Source of the DNA: Chelatococcus albus
Lineage (GTDB): Bacteria; Pseudomonadota; Alphaproteobacteria; Rhizobiales; Beijerinckiaceae
DNA length: 64,000 nt
NCBI RefSeq assembly: GCF_030067675.1
Contig: NZ_JASJEV010000001.1
Location: 572,309-636,308, forward strand
Reading direction: 5' to 3'
Position 1 is the stretch's first letter. The number at the start of each line of letters is the position of its first letter. The translations under genes were made by a program, and so were the position numbers. Below are positions 44,374 to 53,132 of this stretch, in pieces. The notes beneath the pieces were generated by a model, which ran no database searches, was not told the origin of the DNA, and saw only the letters and a list, made by a program, of their open reading frames with translations.

Positions 44374-45468
44374 TCAGGCATCCGTCTCGGGGCCCGGCGG
44401 GGGAGCAGTCAGGGTCCCGTACAACGGGCTCGCCAGATACTGCCGGATGGCGAAGCGGGCCAGCACCCCGAGGGCCGCGGCAAGCGGCACGGCGAGCAGC
44501 AGGCCGACGAAGCCGAAGAGCGAGCCGAAGGCGAAGAGCGCGAACATCAGCCACACCGGATGGAGCCCCACCGCCCCGCCGACGAGCTTCGGGGACAGGA
44601 TGTTGCCCTCGATGAACTGGCCGAAGAAGAAGATGCCGAGAGTGGCGGCGACCATGGTCCAGTCCGGCCAGAACTGGACGAGCGCCACGCCGGCGGACAG
44701 GAGAAGGCCGGTCATCGAACCGACGTAGGGAATGAAGGTGAGGAAACCGCTCACCAGGCCGATGAGGGCGCCGAAATTGAGACCGAGGGCGGTGAGCCCC
44801 ACGGCGTAGAAGGTGCCGAGAATGATGCACACGAGCGCCTGCCCGCGGATGAAGCCGGAGATGGCGCGGTCCATCTCGCTCACCAGCGCCCGCACCGTCT
44901 CGCGATGACGGCGCGGCAGCCAGCCGTCGACGGTCGCCACCATGCGGTCCCAGTCGACAAGCAGGTAGAAGGCGACGACCGGGGTCACGACGAGCAGGGC
45001 GAAGACATTGACGATCGCCTGCCCGCCCGACCACAGGGACTGCAGGAAGGCGCCGAGCCACTTCGCACCCTGGCTGACCACATCGCCAAGCGACTTCTGC
45101 ATGTTGGCGAGGGCCTCGCTGCCTCCCAGATGCTCGAGCAGCGGCCCGCCCTGCTCGGCGAAGAGCTGCTGCAGCCGCGCCACCGTCGGCGGCAGCCTGT
45201 CGATGAAGGCCGAGAGCTGGCTGGTGGCGATCGGCACGAGGAGGACGAGCGCAAGGATGAAGATGAGGACGAAGAGCCCGAGGATGATGAGCGTCGCCCA
45301 CAGCCTTCCGATGCGCAGGCGCTCCAGGCGGTCGGCCAGAGGATCGAGGAGATAGGCGAGCGCAAGCCCGGCGACGAAGGGCAGAAGGATGTCGCGCAGG
45401 ATGAAGAGGAAGGCGACGATGACGAGGAGCGTCGCGACCCAGAAACCGATCTGTCGCTGAATGGTCAT
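44374..45468 (-). CDS. AI-2E family transporter (PerM-like)
   Basis: The 364-residue inner-membrane protein of the AI-2 exporter/PerM family has about eight predicted helices. It begins FWVATLLVIVAFLFILRDILLPFVAGLALAYLLDPL; a central amphipathic cytoplasmic or periplasmic stretch holds RLQQLFAEQGGPLLEH, and the C-terminal half has the family signature SGFLTFIPYVGSM. Some members export autoinducer-2 or drive Na+/H+ exchange; the substrate here is unknown. It follows the pgsA-like gene by 49 bases and precedes hdaA by 54 bases. Confidence 0.9.
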   Translation of the reverse strand: MTIQRQIGFWVATLLVIVAFLFILRDILLPFVAGLALAYLLDPLADRLERLRIGRLWATLIILGLFVLIFILALVLLVPIATSQLSAFIDRLPPTVARLQQLFAEQGGPLLEHLGGSEALANMQKSLGDVVSQGAKWLGAFLQSLWSGGQAIVNVFALLVVTPVVAFYLLVDWDRMVATVDGWLPRRHRETVRALVSEMDRAISGFIRGQALVCIILGTFYAVGLTALGLNFGALIGLVSGFLTFIPYVGSMTGLLLSAGVALVQFWPDWTMVAATLGIFFFGQFIEGNILSPKLVGGAVGLHPVWLMFALFAFGSLFGFVGLLLAVPLAAALGVLARFAIRQYLASPLYGTLTAPPPGPETDA

Positions 45469-45517
45469 GCGTCCTCGGGTCCCTTGCAGCGGGCGATCCT
45501 TCGCTCGGCTGCGCGCC

Positions 45518-46048
45518 TCAGGCCGCCATGTGGCGCAGCCAGACGGCGAGATAGGCGCCAGCCGAGATCAGCGTCAAGACGGCCACCACGGCCATGACGG
45601 CATCCTCGACGAGGCCGAGGTCCACGCCGAAGGCGCGGGCGCCAAGGACGAGCGCGGCAAACGAGATCTGCGCCGCCGTATTGGCCTTCGACACGACGAG
45701 CGGCTTGATCTCGACCGGCTTGTCCATGAGCCAGGAGACGATGACCGCCATCAGGATCATCAGGTCGCGCGACACGACGAGAATGGCGATCCAGCCCGGC
45801 AGAACGCCGACGATCGACAGGCTGACGTAGATCGACACGAGCAGCGCCTTGTCGGCGAGGGCGTCGATATAGGCGCCGAGCTCGCTCTTCATGTTGAAGC
45901 GGCGGGCAATGAAGCCGTCGACTGCGTCGGACACGCCTGCGACCACGAAGAGGACGAAGGCGAACTGCCAGCGCCCGGCCCCGATCATGGCCACGATGAG
46001 CGGCACCAGGAAGAGCCGGGCTATGGTGATGAGGTTCGGAAGGGTCAT
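45518..46048 (-). CDS. CDP-alcohol phosphatidyltransferase family protein
   Basis: This 176-residue integral membrane enzyme transfers a phosphatidyl group from CDP-diacylglycerol to an alcohol, often glycerol-3-phosphate (PgsA) or another acceptor. The active-site motif D-x2-D-G-x2-A-R-x8-G-x3-D-x3-D is complete (SDAVDGFIARRFN, then GAYIDALADKAL). Five or so helices fill the rest. The ATG at 46048 gives MTLPNLITIARLFLVPLIV, the family start. It heads the minus-strand cluster with the PerM-like gene, hdaA, ppk and ppx, and is divergent from purM. A second pgsA elsewhere may exist, so I leave the symbol open. Confidence 0.88.
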   Translation of the reverse strand: MTLPNLITIARLFLVPLIVAMIGAGRWQFAFVLFVVAGVSDAVDGFIARRFNMKSELGAYIDALADKALLVSIYVSLSIVGVLPGWIAILVVSRDLMILMAVIVSWLMDKPVEIKPLVVSKANTAAQISFAALVLGARAFGVDLGLVEDAVMAVVAVLTLISAGAYLAVWLRHMAA

Positions 46049-46224
46049 TCGCGGAACCGACCGGCAGAGGGGAATACCGAATGTAGGACGTGGCTCACGA
46101 AACCGCGAGGGGCCGCGCCGGCGACAGGCCCCTTGCGCGCAAGCCCCTGTCGTCGTACTGCCCGCCGCGACGAATTCGACTGGCGCGGGCGATGGCGCGA
46201 TCGCCGCGGGAGACCACACGGGCG

Positions 46225-47310
46225 ATGCAGAACGACGAGCCGAAGAACGCGGCGAACGGCCTCACCTATGCTGACGCGGGCGTGGACATCGATGCCGGCA
46301 ATGCCATGGTCGACGCCATCAAGCCGCTGGTGCGCGCCACGCGCCGCCCCGGGGCCGATGCGGAGATCGGCGGCTTCGGCGGCCTCTTCGACCTGAAGGC
46401 GGCCGGCTTCACCGACCCGATCCTGGTCGCAGCCAACGACGGTGTCGGCACCAAGGTCAAGATCGCCATCGAGACCGGCATCCACGACACCGTCGGTATC
46501 GACCTCGTGGCCATGTGCGTCAACGACCTCGTCGTGCAGGGCGCCGAACCGCTGTTCTTCCTCGACTATTACGCCACCGGCAAGCTGGAGCCCGCGGCGG
46601 GCGTCGCGATCGTCAAGGGCATCGCCGAGGGCTGCCGGCAGGCGGGCTGCGCCCTCATCGGCGGCGAGACGGCGGAAATGCCCGGCCTCTACGCGGCCGG
46701 CGACTACGATCTTGCCGGTTTCGCCGTGGGCGCGGCCGAACGCGGCCGCCTTCTGCCGCGCGGCGACGTGAAGCCGGGCGACGTGCTTCTCGGGCTTCCT
46801 TCTTCCGGCGTCCACTCGAACGGCTTCTCGCTCGTGCGCAAGGTCGTGGCGAATGCCGGCCTTGCCTGGGATGCGCCTGCCCCCTTCGCGCCGGGCACGG
46901 CACTCGGCGCCGCCCTCCTCACGCCGACGCGCATCTACGTGCGCGAGCTCCTCCGCGCGCTGAAGCGCTCGGAGGCAATCAAGGCGCTCGCGCATATCAC
47001 GGGCGGCGGCTTCCCCGACAACATTCCTCGCGTCCTGCCGGATGGCACCGGCGCCCGCCTCGATCTGTCGGCGATCGCGGTTCCCCCGGTCTTCGGCTGG
47101 CTCGCCCGTGCGGGCGGCATCGCCGAGGCCGAGATGCTGCGCACCTTCAACTGCGGCATCGGCATGGTGGTGGTGGCGGATGCCGCGGCGGCGGAGGACG
47201 TCGCCGGGGCGCTCGCGGCGGAGGGCGAAGCCCCCGTCCGGCTCGGCACGATCGTCGCGGCCGAGGCCGGCGCGCCGCGCGTGACGACGACGGGGCATCT
47301 CGCGCTGTGA
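46225..47310 (+). CDS. purM: phosphoribosylformylglycinamidine cyclo-ligase
   Basis: PurM closes the imidazole ring of AIR from FGAM with ATP, the fifth step of purine synthesis. The start at 46225 gives [26 protein letters not shown]; upstream in-frame codons lack similarity. The 361-residue protein shows [70 protein letters not shown], and [16 protein letters not shown]. The TGA stop overlaps the GTG start of purN, so the pair is translationally coupled. Confidence 0.97.
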   Translation: MQNDEPKNAANGLTYADAGVDIDAGNAMVDAIKPLVRATRRPGADAEIGGFGGLFDLKAAGFTDPILVAANDGVGTKVKIAIETGIHDTVGIDLVAMCVNDLVVQGAEPLFFLDYYATGKLEPAAGVAIVKGIAEGCRQAGCALIGGETAEMPGLYAAGDYDLAGFAVGAAERGRLLPRGDVKPGDVLLGLPSSGVHSNGFSLVRKVVANAGLAWDAPAPFAPGTALGAALLTPTRIYVRELLRALKRSEAIKALAHITGGGFPDNIPRVLPDGTGARLDLSAIAVPPVFGWLARAGGIAEAEMLRTFNCGIGMVVVADAAAAEDVAGALAAEGEAPVRLGTIVAAEAGAPRVTTTGHLAL

Positions 47311-47972
47311 CCTCATCCGGTCCCAACCGCCGTCGCACGGCCATCCTCATCTCCGGGCGCGGATCGAACATGACCGCGCTCATCGAGGCCGCGCGCGATC
47401 CGCAGTACCCGGCCGACATCGTCCTCGTCCTCTCGAACCGCCCCGAGGCGGCGGGCCTCGCCCGCGCGACGGCAGCCGGTATCGCGACGGCTGTCATCGA
47501 CCACAAGCTTTTCGGCAAGGACCGCGCCGCCTTCGACCAGGCGCTCGATTCCGTGCTGGCCGAGCACGGCATCGAGCTCGTCTGCCTCGCCGGTTTCATG
47601 CGCGTGCTGACGCCCTGGTTCGTCGAGCGCTGGACGGGACGGATGCTCAACGTTCACCCTTCCCTCCTGCCTGCCTTCCGCGGACTGGATACGCACCGCC
47701 GTGCCCTGGAAGCCGGCGTGCGCGAGCACGGCTGCACGGTGCATTTCGTCGTGCCCGAGCTCGACGCCGGCCCCATCATCCGGCAGGCTGCCCTTCCCGT
47801 CCTTCCCGGCGACACGGAGGAAACGCTCGCCGCGCGCGTGCTCGCGCAGGAGCACGTCATCTACCCGGCCGCGCTCGCCCAGGTCGCTTCTGGCAAGGCG
47901 CGTCTCGAGGGCGACCACGTGGTCTTCGCGCCGGAGGCTCAGGCAGGCGCGCGCACCGCGGCGCGCTCGTGA
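47307..47972 (+). CDS. purN: phosphoribosylglycinamide formyltransferase
   Basis: PurN transfers a formyl group from 10-formyltetrahydrofolate to GAR in purine synthesis. The start is the GTG at 47307, which overlaps the purM stop as GTGA. The 221-residue product has [55 protein letters not shown] with the catalytic Asn and His, and [19 protein letters not shown] with the active-site Asp. It is the second gene of purM-purN, followed by the compound palindromic repeat. Confidence 0.96.
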   Translation: MTSSGPNRRRTAILISGRGSNMTALIEAARDPQYPADIVLVLSNRPEAAGLARATAAGIATAVIDHKLFGKDRAAFDQALDSVLAEHGIELVCLAGFMRVLTPWFVERWTGRMLNVHPSLLPAFRGLDTHRRALEAGVREHGCTVHFVVPELDAGPIIRQAALPVLPGDTEETLAARVLAQEHVIYPAALAQVASGKARLEGDHVVFAPEAQAGARTAARS

Positions 47973-48154
47973 CCGGGCGCTCGCCCGCGGCAGACGCCGG
48001 AACCTCGTCCAGTCGAGCCCCGCCAACAGCTTGGGCGCGACATCGGATTCGACCCGACCAGCGGGACGGCCGGCCCCCGATCTGATTCTCCTTCCACAGA
48101 TCGGCCGCCAAGCTCTTGAAAATCCGGCTTTTCAGCCCACGCGGGCGCGACCTT

Positions 48155-48266
48155 GCGCTAGAGCACTTCCCGATTCAATTGAATCGGGAAGTGCATCTAT
48201 CTTTTTGAGAATAGAGCATTTTCTTCGCCGAACCGGCGACCACCTCGGCGGAAAATGCTCTAGCGC
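48155..48266. repeat. 112-base compound palindromic element
   Basis: An outer perfect inverted repeat GCGCTAGAGCA (48155-48165) / TGCTCTAGCGC (48256-48266) encloses two inner hairpins. The first is a perfect 32-base palindrome (48163-48194, core CCCGATTCAATTGAATCGGG). The second pairs AGAGCATTTTC (48213-48223) with GAAAATGCTCT (48251-48261) and itself contains CGCCG-AAC-CGGCG. AT-rich patches contrast with the surrounding GC-rich DNA. Such AGAGCATTTTC elements recur in Hyphomicrobiales genomes. It lies between the convergent purN and YafY-type genes, four bases from the latter's stop, and may terminate both. Confidence 0.75.
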
Positions 48267-48269
48267 GGC

Positions 48270-48989
48270 TCAGCCCAGGCCGAGCAGATCGAGGTGCGGC
48301 AGGCCGGCCCGGTCGCGCACCTCCTGCTGCCAGGCCTGCAGGAGGACCGCCCGCCGGCCGGGAATGCGCTCCGCCAGCGGTTCGAGCTCGAGGATGCGAT
48401 CCGTACGGAAATGGCGAAAGCCCTGCCTGAGCTCGCACCAGGCCACGGCGATGCGCTTGCTCTCGTAATAGGTCAGCGCGAGCGGCCACACGATCCGGTC
48501 TGTTTCCTGGCCGTCCTCGGCGCGGTAGAGCAGGCGCAGCTTGCGGCCGTCGCGAATGGCGACCCGCAGTTCGCCGAGATCGACGGACGACGGGTTCTCG
48601 GTCCATGGCGGCGGAACCAGCAGGCGATTGTCGAGGAACACGGGCCTCAGCCTCTCGGGCACCATCGCCTCGATCTTGGCGACGACATCGAGCGCGGCGC
48701 GCGCCAGATCGCGGTCACCCCGGCCGACGACCCAGCGCAGCCCGAGCATGACGGCCTCGAGCTCGTCGGGCGTGAACATCAGGGGCGGCATGTCGAACCC
48801 GCGGTCGAGCACGTAGCCGATGCCCGCCTCGCCGCGCACCGGCACGCCCTGCCCGATCAGCGCGGCAACGTCGCGATAGACGGTACGGACCGAGACTTCG
48901 AGTTCCGCGGCGATCACGTCGGCCGTCACGGGCCGGCGATGCCGGCGCAGGATCTGGAGCAGGTGCAGCAATCGGTCGGCGCGGCGCAT
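48270..48989 (-). CDS. YafY-type transcriptional regulator (HTH plus WYL domain)
   Basis: The 239-residue protein begins MRRADRLLHLLQILRRHRRPVTADVIAAELEVSVRTVYRDVAAL, a DeoR-like helix-turn-helix. GFDMPPLMFTPDELEAVMLGL follows, and a C-terminal WYL-type domain has LRLLYRAEDGQETDRIVWPLALTYYESKRIAVAWCELRQGFRHFRTDRI. WYL domains bind nucleic acid or small ligands. The start at 48989 is by family fit. It is divergent from the metaxin-like GST, with a perfect dyad in the gap, so it likely controls that gene and itself. Confidence 0.9.
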   Translation of the reverse strand: MRRADRLLHLLQILRRHRRPVTADVIAAELEVSVRTVYRDVAALIGQGVPVRGEAGIGYVLDRGFDMPPLMFTPDELEAVMLGLRWVVGRGDRDLARAALDVVAKIEAMVPERLRPVFLDNRLLVPPPWTENPSSVDLGELRVAIRDGRKLRLLYRAEDGQETDRIVWPLALTYYESKRIAVAWCELRQGFRHFRTDRILELEPLAERIPGRRAVLLQAWQQEVRDRAGLPHLDLLGLG

Positions 48990-49155
48990 CGGGCGGATCC
49001 TGGCCTCGTGTCGTGCCAGCCGCGGCAACAGCGAAACGCTTGGACGGCCGGCTCGGTTGCGACGTTTCACCGATGGCGAGGGCCCTCGCGCGGGCGCAAG
49101 GCAGGCGCGGCCGACCCTTGGCATCATCGGTTCCCGGCAACATGGCGGTATGCTG

Positions 49156-49173
49156 CTGACAGCACGCTGTCAG
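49156..49173. promoter_or_regulatory. candidate operator of the YafY-type regulator
   Basis: CTGACAG-CACG-CTGTCAG is a perfect 7-4-7 inverted repeat in the 234-base gap between the regulator (minus) and the GST (plus), 51 bases before the GST start and 167 bases before the regulator's start. Its position and symmetry suit binding by a dimeric or tetrameric regulator encoded next door. Confidence 0.6.
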
Positions 49174-49223
49174 GAATGTGGCAGTAGACGAGCCATCGGC
49201 CAATCTTTCCCTGGGCGGATGCC

Positions 49224-49943
49224 ATGATCACCCTTTACGCGTTCGGGCCGGGTTTCGGTCTCTCCGACCTCAGCCCCTTCGTCATCAAGGCCGAGATTCT
49301 CCTGAAGATGGCCGGCCTGCCCTACCGCACCGACAGGGGCGGCTTCTCGAAGGCTCCCAAGGGCAAGCTCCCCTATATCCGCGACGGGGAGCGCGTCGTC
49401 TGCGACTCCACCTTCATCAGGCTCCATCTCGAAGAGCGCCACGACATCGACTTCGATGAGGGACTATCGGCGCTCGAACGCGCGACCGGTTGGGCCTTCG
49501 AGAAGATGTGCGAGGAGCACCTCTATTGGGCGCTGGTCAGCGAACGCTGGCTGATGGAAGAGAATTTCGCCAAGGTGCGGGCAGCGATCTTCGACCAATT
49601 GCCCTGGCCGCTCAGGACCCTCGTGCCCCCGCTCATCCAGAGGAAGGTCCGCAAGGCCCTGGTAGCGCAGGGGTTCGGCCGCCATTCGCGCGAGGAAATG
49701 CTGCTGCTGGCGCGCTGCGATATCGAGGCCATCGCGACGCAACTCGGCGACAAGCCCTTCATGATGGGCGCGGCACCGAAGGGCGTGGACGCGACTGTCC
49801 ACGCCTTCCTGATGACGGTCTCGAGCGCCGATCTCGCCTCGCCACTCGTCGCCTACACGCGCGAGCATGCCAATCTCGCCGCCTACATGCAGCGCATGCA
49901 GGATCGCTTCTACGCCGAACCGGCGATGACGGAAGCCGCCTGA
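49224..49943 (+). CDS. glutathione S-transferase-like protein (metaxin/Fax type)
   Basis: The 239-residue protein has a thioredoxin-like N-terminal half (MITLYAFGPGFGLSDLSPFVIKAEILLKMAGLPY), the strand-turn PKGKLPYIRDGERVVCDSTFI and a helical C-terminal half with GFGRHSREEMLLLARCDIEAI and KPFMMGAAPKGVDATVHAFLM. This arrangement is that of the failed-axon-connections/metaxin branch of GSTs, found in bacteria as GST_N_3 plus GST_C_6 domains. Enzymatic activity is unproven. It is divergent from the YafY-type regulator and convergent with a small secreted protein gene, seven bases away. Confidence 0.85.
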   Translation: MITLYAFGPGFGLSDLSPFVIKAEILLKMAGLPYRTDRGGFSKAPKGKLPYIRDGERVVCDSTFIRLHLEERHDIDFDEGLSALERATGWAFEKMCEEHLYWALVSERWLMEENFAKVRAAIFDQLPWPLRTLVPPLIQRKVRKALVAQGFGRHSREEMLLLARCDIEAIATQLGDKPFMMGAAPKGVDATVHAFLMTVSSADLASPLVAYTREHANLAAYMQRMQDRFYAEPAMTEAA

Positions 49944-49950
49944 CCGGCGG

Positions 49951-50322
49951 TCAGCCGCCTCGGCTCACCTTGCAGGCGAGAAGCGCGTCCTCGGCCTTGG
50001 CACGGGCGCTGTCACTGAAGTAGCCCGTCGAGCGGAAGGCGTCGAACTCGTCAGGCGTCATCGCCTTCGCCACGCGGGTGGCGTAGCAGCCGCAGCGCTG
50101 GGCGTAGTTGTCGGTCTTCGATTCGGTTTCGCCCCACTGGCGCACGACACAGGCGTCGAGAATCTGTGTGCGGATCTGCTCGTTGCTGAGGCTGGAATAG
50201 TCCTTGGGCAGCCCCGCCGGGGCGGCAGAGGCCGGCGGCGGCGCGGCGCCCGCGAAGGCTGCGGCGGATGCGGCCATCGCCCCGGCCAGAACGAGAGAAA
50301 ACAAGACCCCACGCTTCGTCAT
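49951..50322 (-). CDS. small secreted Cys protein, paralogue A
   Basis: I do not recognise a named family. The 123-residue product has a signal peptide (GVLFSLVLAGAMAASAAAFAGA), an Ala/Pro-rich stretch and a compact domain with four cysteines: LDACVV, the pair in QRCGCYATRVAKAM, and ALLACKV. It shares with the next gene the pattern C-x-C-Y-A-x-R-x3-A-M-x2-D-E-x2-A-F-R-x-T-G-Y-F, then R-A-K-A. The mature protein would fold in the periplasm with two disulfides or bind a cofactor. It lies 203 bases downstream of paralogue B on the same strand. Confidence 0.85.
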   Translation of the reverse strand: MTKRGVLFSLVLAGAMAASAAAFAGAAPPPASAAPAGLPKDYSSLSNEQIRTQILDACVVRQWGETESKTDNYAQRCGCYATRVAKAMTPDEFDAFRSTGYFSDSARAKAEDALLACKVSRGG

Positions 50323-50525
50323 CGCTGTCGCCCCGCTCCGCGCTTCCGGCAACGGGCCGCACACCCGTCGCCAGGTCCCGCCCGTGATCAATTCTGATGA
50401 GCCAGGGCGGGATGGAACGGAGAACCGGTACCCGCCTTTCATCATCCCGCTCTGGCACGCGCTCGTTGTCGCGCGTGCTGCGGCGCGTCAAGCGCCAAAG
50501 ATGGCGGAGCAGGTCTGCGGGACGA

Positions 50526-50870
50526 TCAGATCGGACGCTTGAGGTTGCAGGCGTCGAGCGCTGCGAGCGCCTTGGCGCGGGTCACGTCGTTGAAATAGCC
50601 GGTTTGGCGGAAGGCAGCGACCTCGTCCTCGCCCATCGCGGCGATCGTCCTGTTGGCGTAACAGCGGCAGGGGCTGCGCAGGGTCTCCTGCGGCGTGCCC
50701 TGGAGCTGCGCCTGGGTCACGAGGCAGCCCTTGTAGGCGCGCTCGCCGATCTGCGGCCGGCTCAACCTGGCCGCGGTCGGATCCGGCGGCGGCAGGGCGG
50801 CCGTCGATCCGGCGGCGAAAGCCGATGTGGCGACGAACAGACCGATGGCGACCAGAAGCAAACCACGCAC
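50526..50870 (-). CDS. small secreted Cys protein, paralogue B
   Basis: This 114-residue protein starts at the GTG at 50870, which has a GGGAGG site six bases upstream. It has a signal peptide (VRGLLLVAIGLFVATSAFA), a Pro-rich stretch and the same four-Cys domain as its neighbour: YKGCLV, SPCRCYANRTIAAM, and LDACNL, with GYFNDVTRAKALAAL near the end. It is 45 bases downstream of the molybdopterin oxidoreductase stop, so the two are probably co-transcribed. Function unknown. The duplication with divergence suggests two roles or two partners. Confidence 0.85.
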   Translation of the reverse strand: MRGLLLVAIGLFVATSAFAAGSTAALPPPDPTAARLSRPQIGERAYKGCLVTQAQLQGTPQETLRSPCRCYANRTIAAMGEDEVAAFRQTGYFNDVTRAKALAALDACNLKRPI

Positions 50871-50914
50871 GCGCAACCTCCCAGCCTCGTTGCGGACGAG
50901 AGTATGTCGCCGGC

Positions 50915-53005
50915 TCACGCCTTGCTCAACCACACCTTGTTGTCGTGGAAGGCGGCGCCGCCGAAGGGAGCCGGCTGGTCGGCGCCCGTGAGCGTATTGA
51001 TGCCGCGGCCGTCCTCGAAGGCACTGTTGGGCCAGATCGATTCGGCGATCAGCACACCGCGGCGCACGCCGTCATAGACCCGCGCGTGAAGGCGCACCTC
51101 GCCACGGCGGTTGCCGAGGACCACCCTCTCGCCGTCCGCGATGCCGAGGGCGGCCGCGTCGTCCGGATGGACGAAGACCTCCGGGCGCCCGCCCTCCTTG
51201 GCCTGCGACGTTGGCGTCTCGGTGAAGGTGGAATTGAGGAAGTTGCGCGCCGGGCTGGTGGAGAGGCGGAAGGGATGTTCGGCGTCCGCCTCCTCGATCA
51301 CGGGCCAATGATCCGGCAGCGCCGGCATGGCCTGCCACGGCCCCATGGGACCGGCATTCGTCATGGGCACGCGGCTCCAGTCCGGCCTGAAGCGGAACCT
51401 GCCGTCCTCGTAGCCGAAGCCGTCGAGGAAATGCGCCTGCCGGAAGGGCGGCTGCACGTCGAGCCAGCGGCTGGCCTGGAGCTCCTCCACCGTGCCCCGG
51501 TCGGTATTGCGCAGCGTCCAGTCGATGAGCTCGCGCGCACTCATGGAAAAGCCCGGGTGCTCGGCGCCGAGGCGCCGGGCGAGCGCGCAGATGACCTCGT
51601 GGTTCGAGCAGCACTCTCCGGGGGGATCGACGAGCTTCGGCCCGAGGAGCACGTGCTGGTGCCCGCCGCCCTGATAGAGGTCGTCGTGCTCAAGGAACAT
51701 GGTCGCCGGCAGCACGACGTCGGCCATCTTCGCCGTCTCCGTCATGAACTGCTCGTGGACGCAGACGAAGAGGTCCTCGCGGGCGAAGCCCTGCTTCACC
51801 CGCTCCTGCTCCGGCGCGACCGACACGGGATTGGTGTTCTGGATGAGCATGGCCTTGACCGGCGGCCCGTGGCGCAGCGCCTCCGCGTCGCCCGTGAGCA
51901 CGCGCCCGATCTGCGACTGGTCGAGCTGCCGCACGGAGGCATCGAGCGCGTCGAGCCCCTCGATCATGGTCTTGCGCCAGCGGAAGATGCCGCTGTTCGA
52001 GTGCAGCGCGCCGCCGCCCTCGTGGCGCCAGGCCCCGAGCACGGCCGGAATGCTGAGCGCCGCGTGCATGCCAACCGCCCCGTTGCGCTGCCGCGCGAAG
52101 CCATAGCCCAGGCGGAAATAGGCGGCCCGACGCTCGCCGAGGAGCGCGGCGAAGGCCTCGATCTCGGCGGCGGGAAGGCCCGTGATGGCGGAGGCCCATT
52201 CCGGCGTCCGCGACTTCAGATGCGCCTCGAGCTCGTCCGGACAGTCCGTGTATTGCGCGAGATAGTCGCGATCGGCGTGGCCGTCGCGGAAGAGCACGTG
52301 CATGACGGCGCAGGCAAGCGCCGCATCCGTGCCCGGCCGCAGCAGGAGCGCCATGTCCGCCTGCTTCATCGTCGCGTTCATGTAGACGTCGACGGCCACG
52401 ATCCTGGCGCCGCGCTCCTTGCGCGCCTTGAGGGCGTGGGTCATGACGTTGACCTGTGTGTGCACCGCGTTGGTGCCCCACAGGACGATGCAGTCCGACT
52501 TCGCCATCTCGCGCGGGTCGGTGCCGGCGAGCCGGCCGGTGCCGGCGATATAGCCCGCCCAGGATAGAGCCGTGCAGATGGTGGAATACTGGCGGGAGTA
52601 TTTCTTGACGTGGCGCAGGCGGTTGATGCCGTCGCGCATCACGAGGCCCATCGTGCCCGCGTAGTAGTAGGGCCAGACGCTCTCAGGGCCGAAGTCGCGC
52701 TCGGCCGCGAGGAATCGCTCGGCCACGATGTCGAGCGCCTCGTCCCAGGAGATGCGCTCGAACTCCCCCGCCCCCTTCGGGCCGACGCGCTTCAGGGGAT
52801 GCAGGACACGCCCGGGGCTGTGCACGCGCTCGGCATAGCGCGCCACCTTGGCGCAGATCACGCCCGCCGTGTAGCTGTTGTCGCCCGCCCCGTGGAGGCG
52901 CCCGATGGTGCGGCCGTCGATCACCTCGACGTCGAGGGCGCAGGTCGACGGGCAGTCGTGGGGGCAGGCTGAGAAGCCGCGCGTGATCTTGGGCTGAACG
53001 GTCAT
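50915..53005 (-). CDS. molybdopterin oxidoreductase family protein
   Basis: The 696-residue protein belongs to the DMSO reductase/formate dehydrogenase superfamily. It begins after the ATG at 53005 with an N-terminal [4Fe-4S] motif, ACPHDCPSTCAL ... GVICAKVARY (C-x3-C-x3-C-x27-C). Molybdopterin-binding segments follow (IVLWGTNAVHTQVNVM; LPATMFLEHDDLYQGGGHQ) and a C-terminal molydopterin-dinucleotide domain (RLSTSPARNFLNSTFTET). There is no Tat signal, so it should be cytoplasmic. Cys in STICTALSWAGY is a possible metal ligand. Substrate unknown. The small Cys protein B lies 45 bases downstream. Confidence 0.9.
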   Translation of the reverse strand: MTVQPKITRGFSACPHDCPSTCALDVEVIDGRTIGRLHGAGDNSYTAGVICAKVARYAERVHSPGRVLHPLKRVGPKGAGEFERISWDEALDIVAERFLAAERDFGPESVWPYYYAGTMGLVMRDGINRLRHVKKYSRQYSTICTALSWAGYIAGTGRLAGTDPREMAKSDCIVLWGTNAVHTQVNVMTHALKARKERGARIVAVDVYMNATMKQADMALLLRPGTDAALACAVMHVLFRDGHADRDYLAQYTDCPDELEAHLKSRTPEWASAITGLPAAEIEAFAALLGERRAAYFRLGYGFARQRNGAVGMHAALSIPAVLGAWRHEGGGALHSNSGIFRWRKTMIEGLDALDASVRQLDQSQIGRVLTGDAEALRHGPPVKAMLIQNTNPVSVAPEQERVKQGFAREDLFVCVHEQFMTETAKMADVVLPATMFLEHDDLYQGGGHQHVLLGPKLVDPPGECCSNHEVICALARRLGAEHPGFSMSARELIDWTLRNTDRGTVEELQASRWLDVQPPFRQAHFLDGFGYEDGRFRFRPDWSRVPMTNAGPMGPWQAMPALPDHWPVIEEADAEHPFRLSTSPARNFLNSTFTETPTSQAKEGGRPEVFVHPDDAAALGIADGERVVLGNRRGEVRLHARVYDGVRRGVLIAESIWPNSAFEDGRGINTLTGADQPAPFGGAAFHDNKVWLSKA

Positions 53006-53080
53006 CGTCTTCGGAACGGTTCCAGGTTCGCGGATGATGCCCGCGGGTCCACGTCGCGTCGAGCCCTCCATCCATGAAGA

Positions 53081-53102
53081 AAGGCGGGCCGAGGCCCGCC
53101 TT
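53081..53102 (-). terminator. hairpin terminator of ndk
   Basis: AAGGCGGGCC pairs with GGCCCGCCTT around GA (53081-53102). On the minus strand it follows the ndk stop by about 30 bases and ends in TTTCTT, a factor-independent terminator. It also separates ndk from the Mo enzyme gene. Confidence 0.85.
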
Positions 53103-53132
53103 CCGTTCATGAATGCACCGAGCGGAGCGTGC

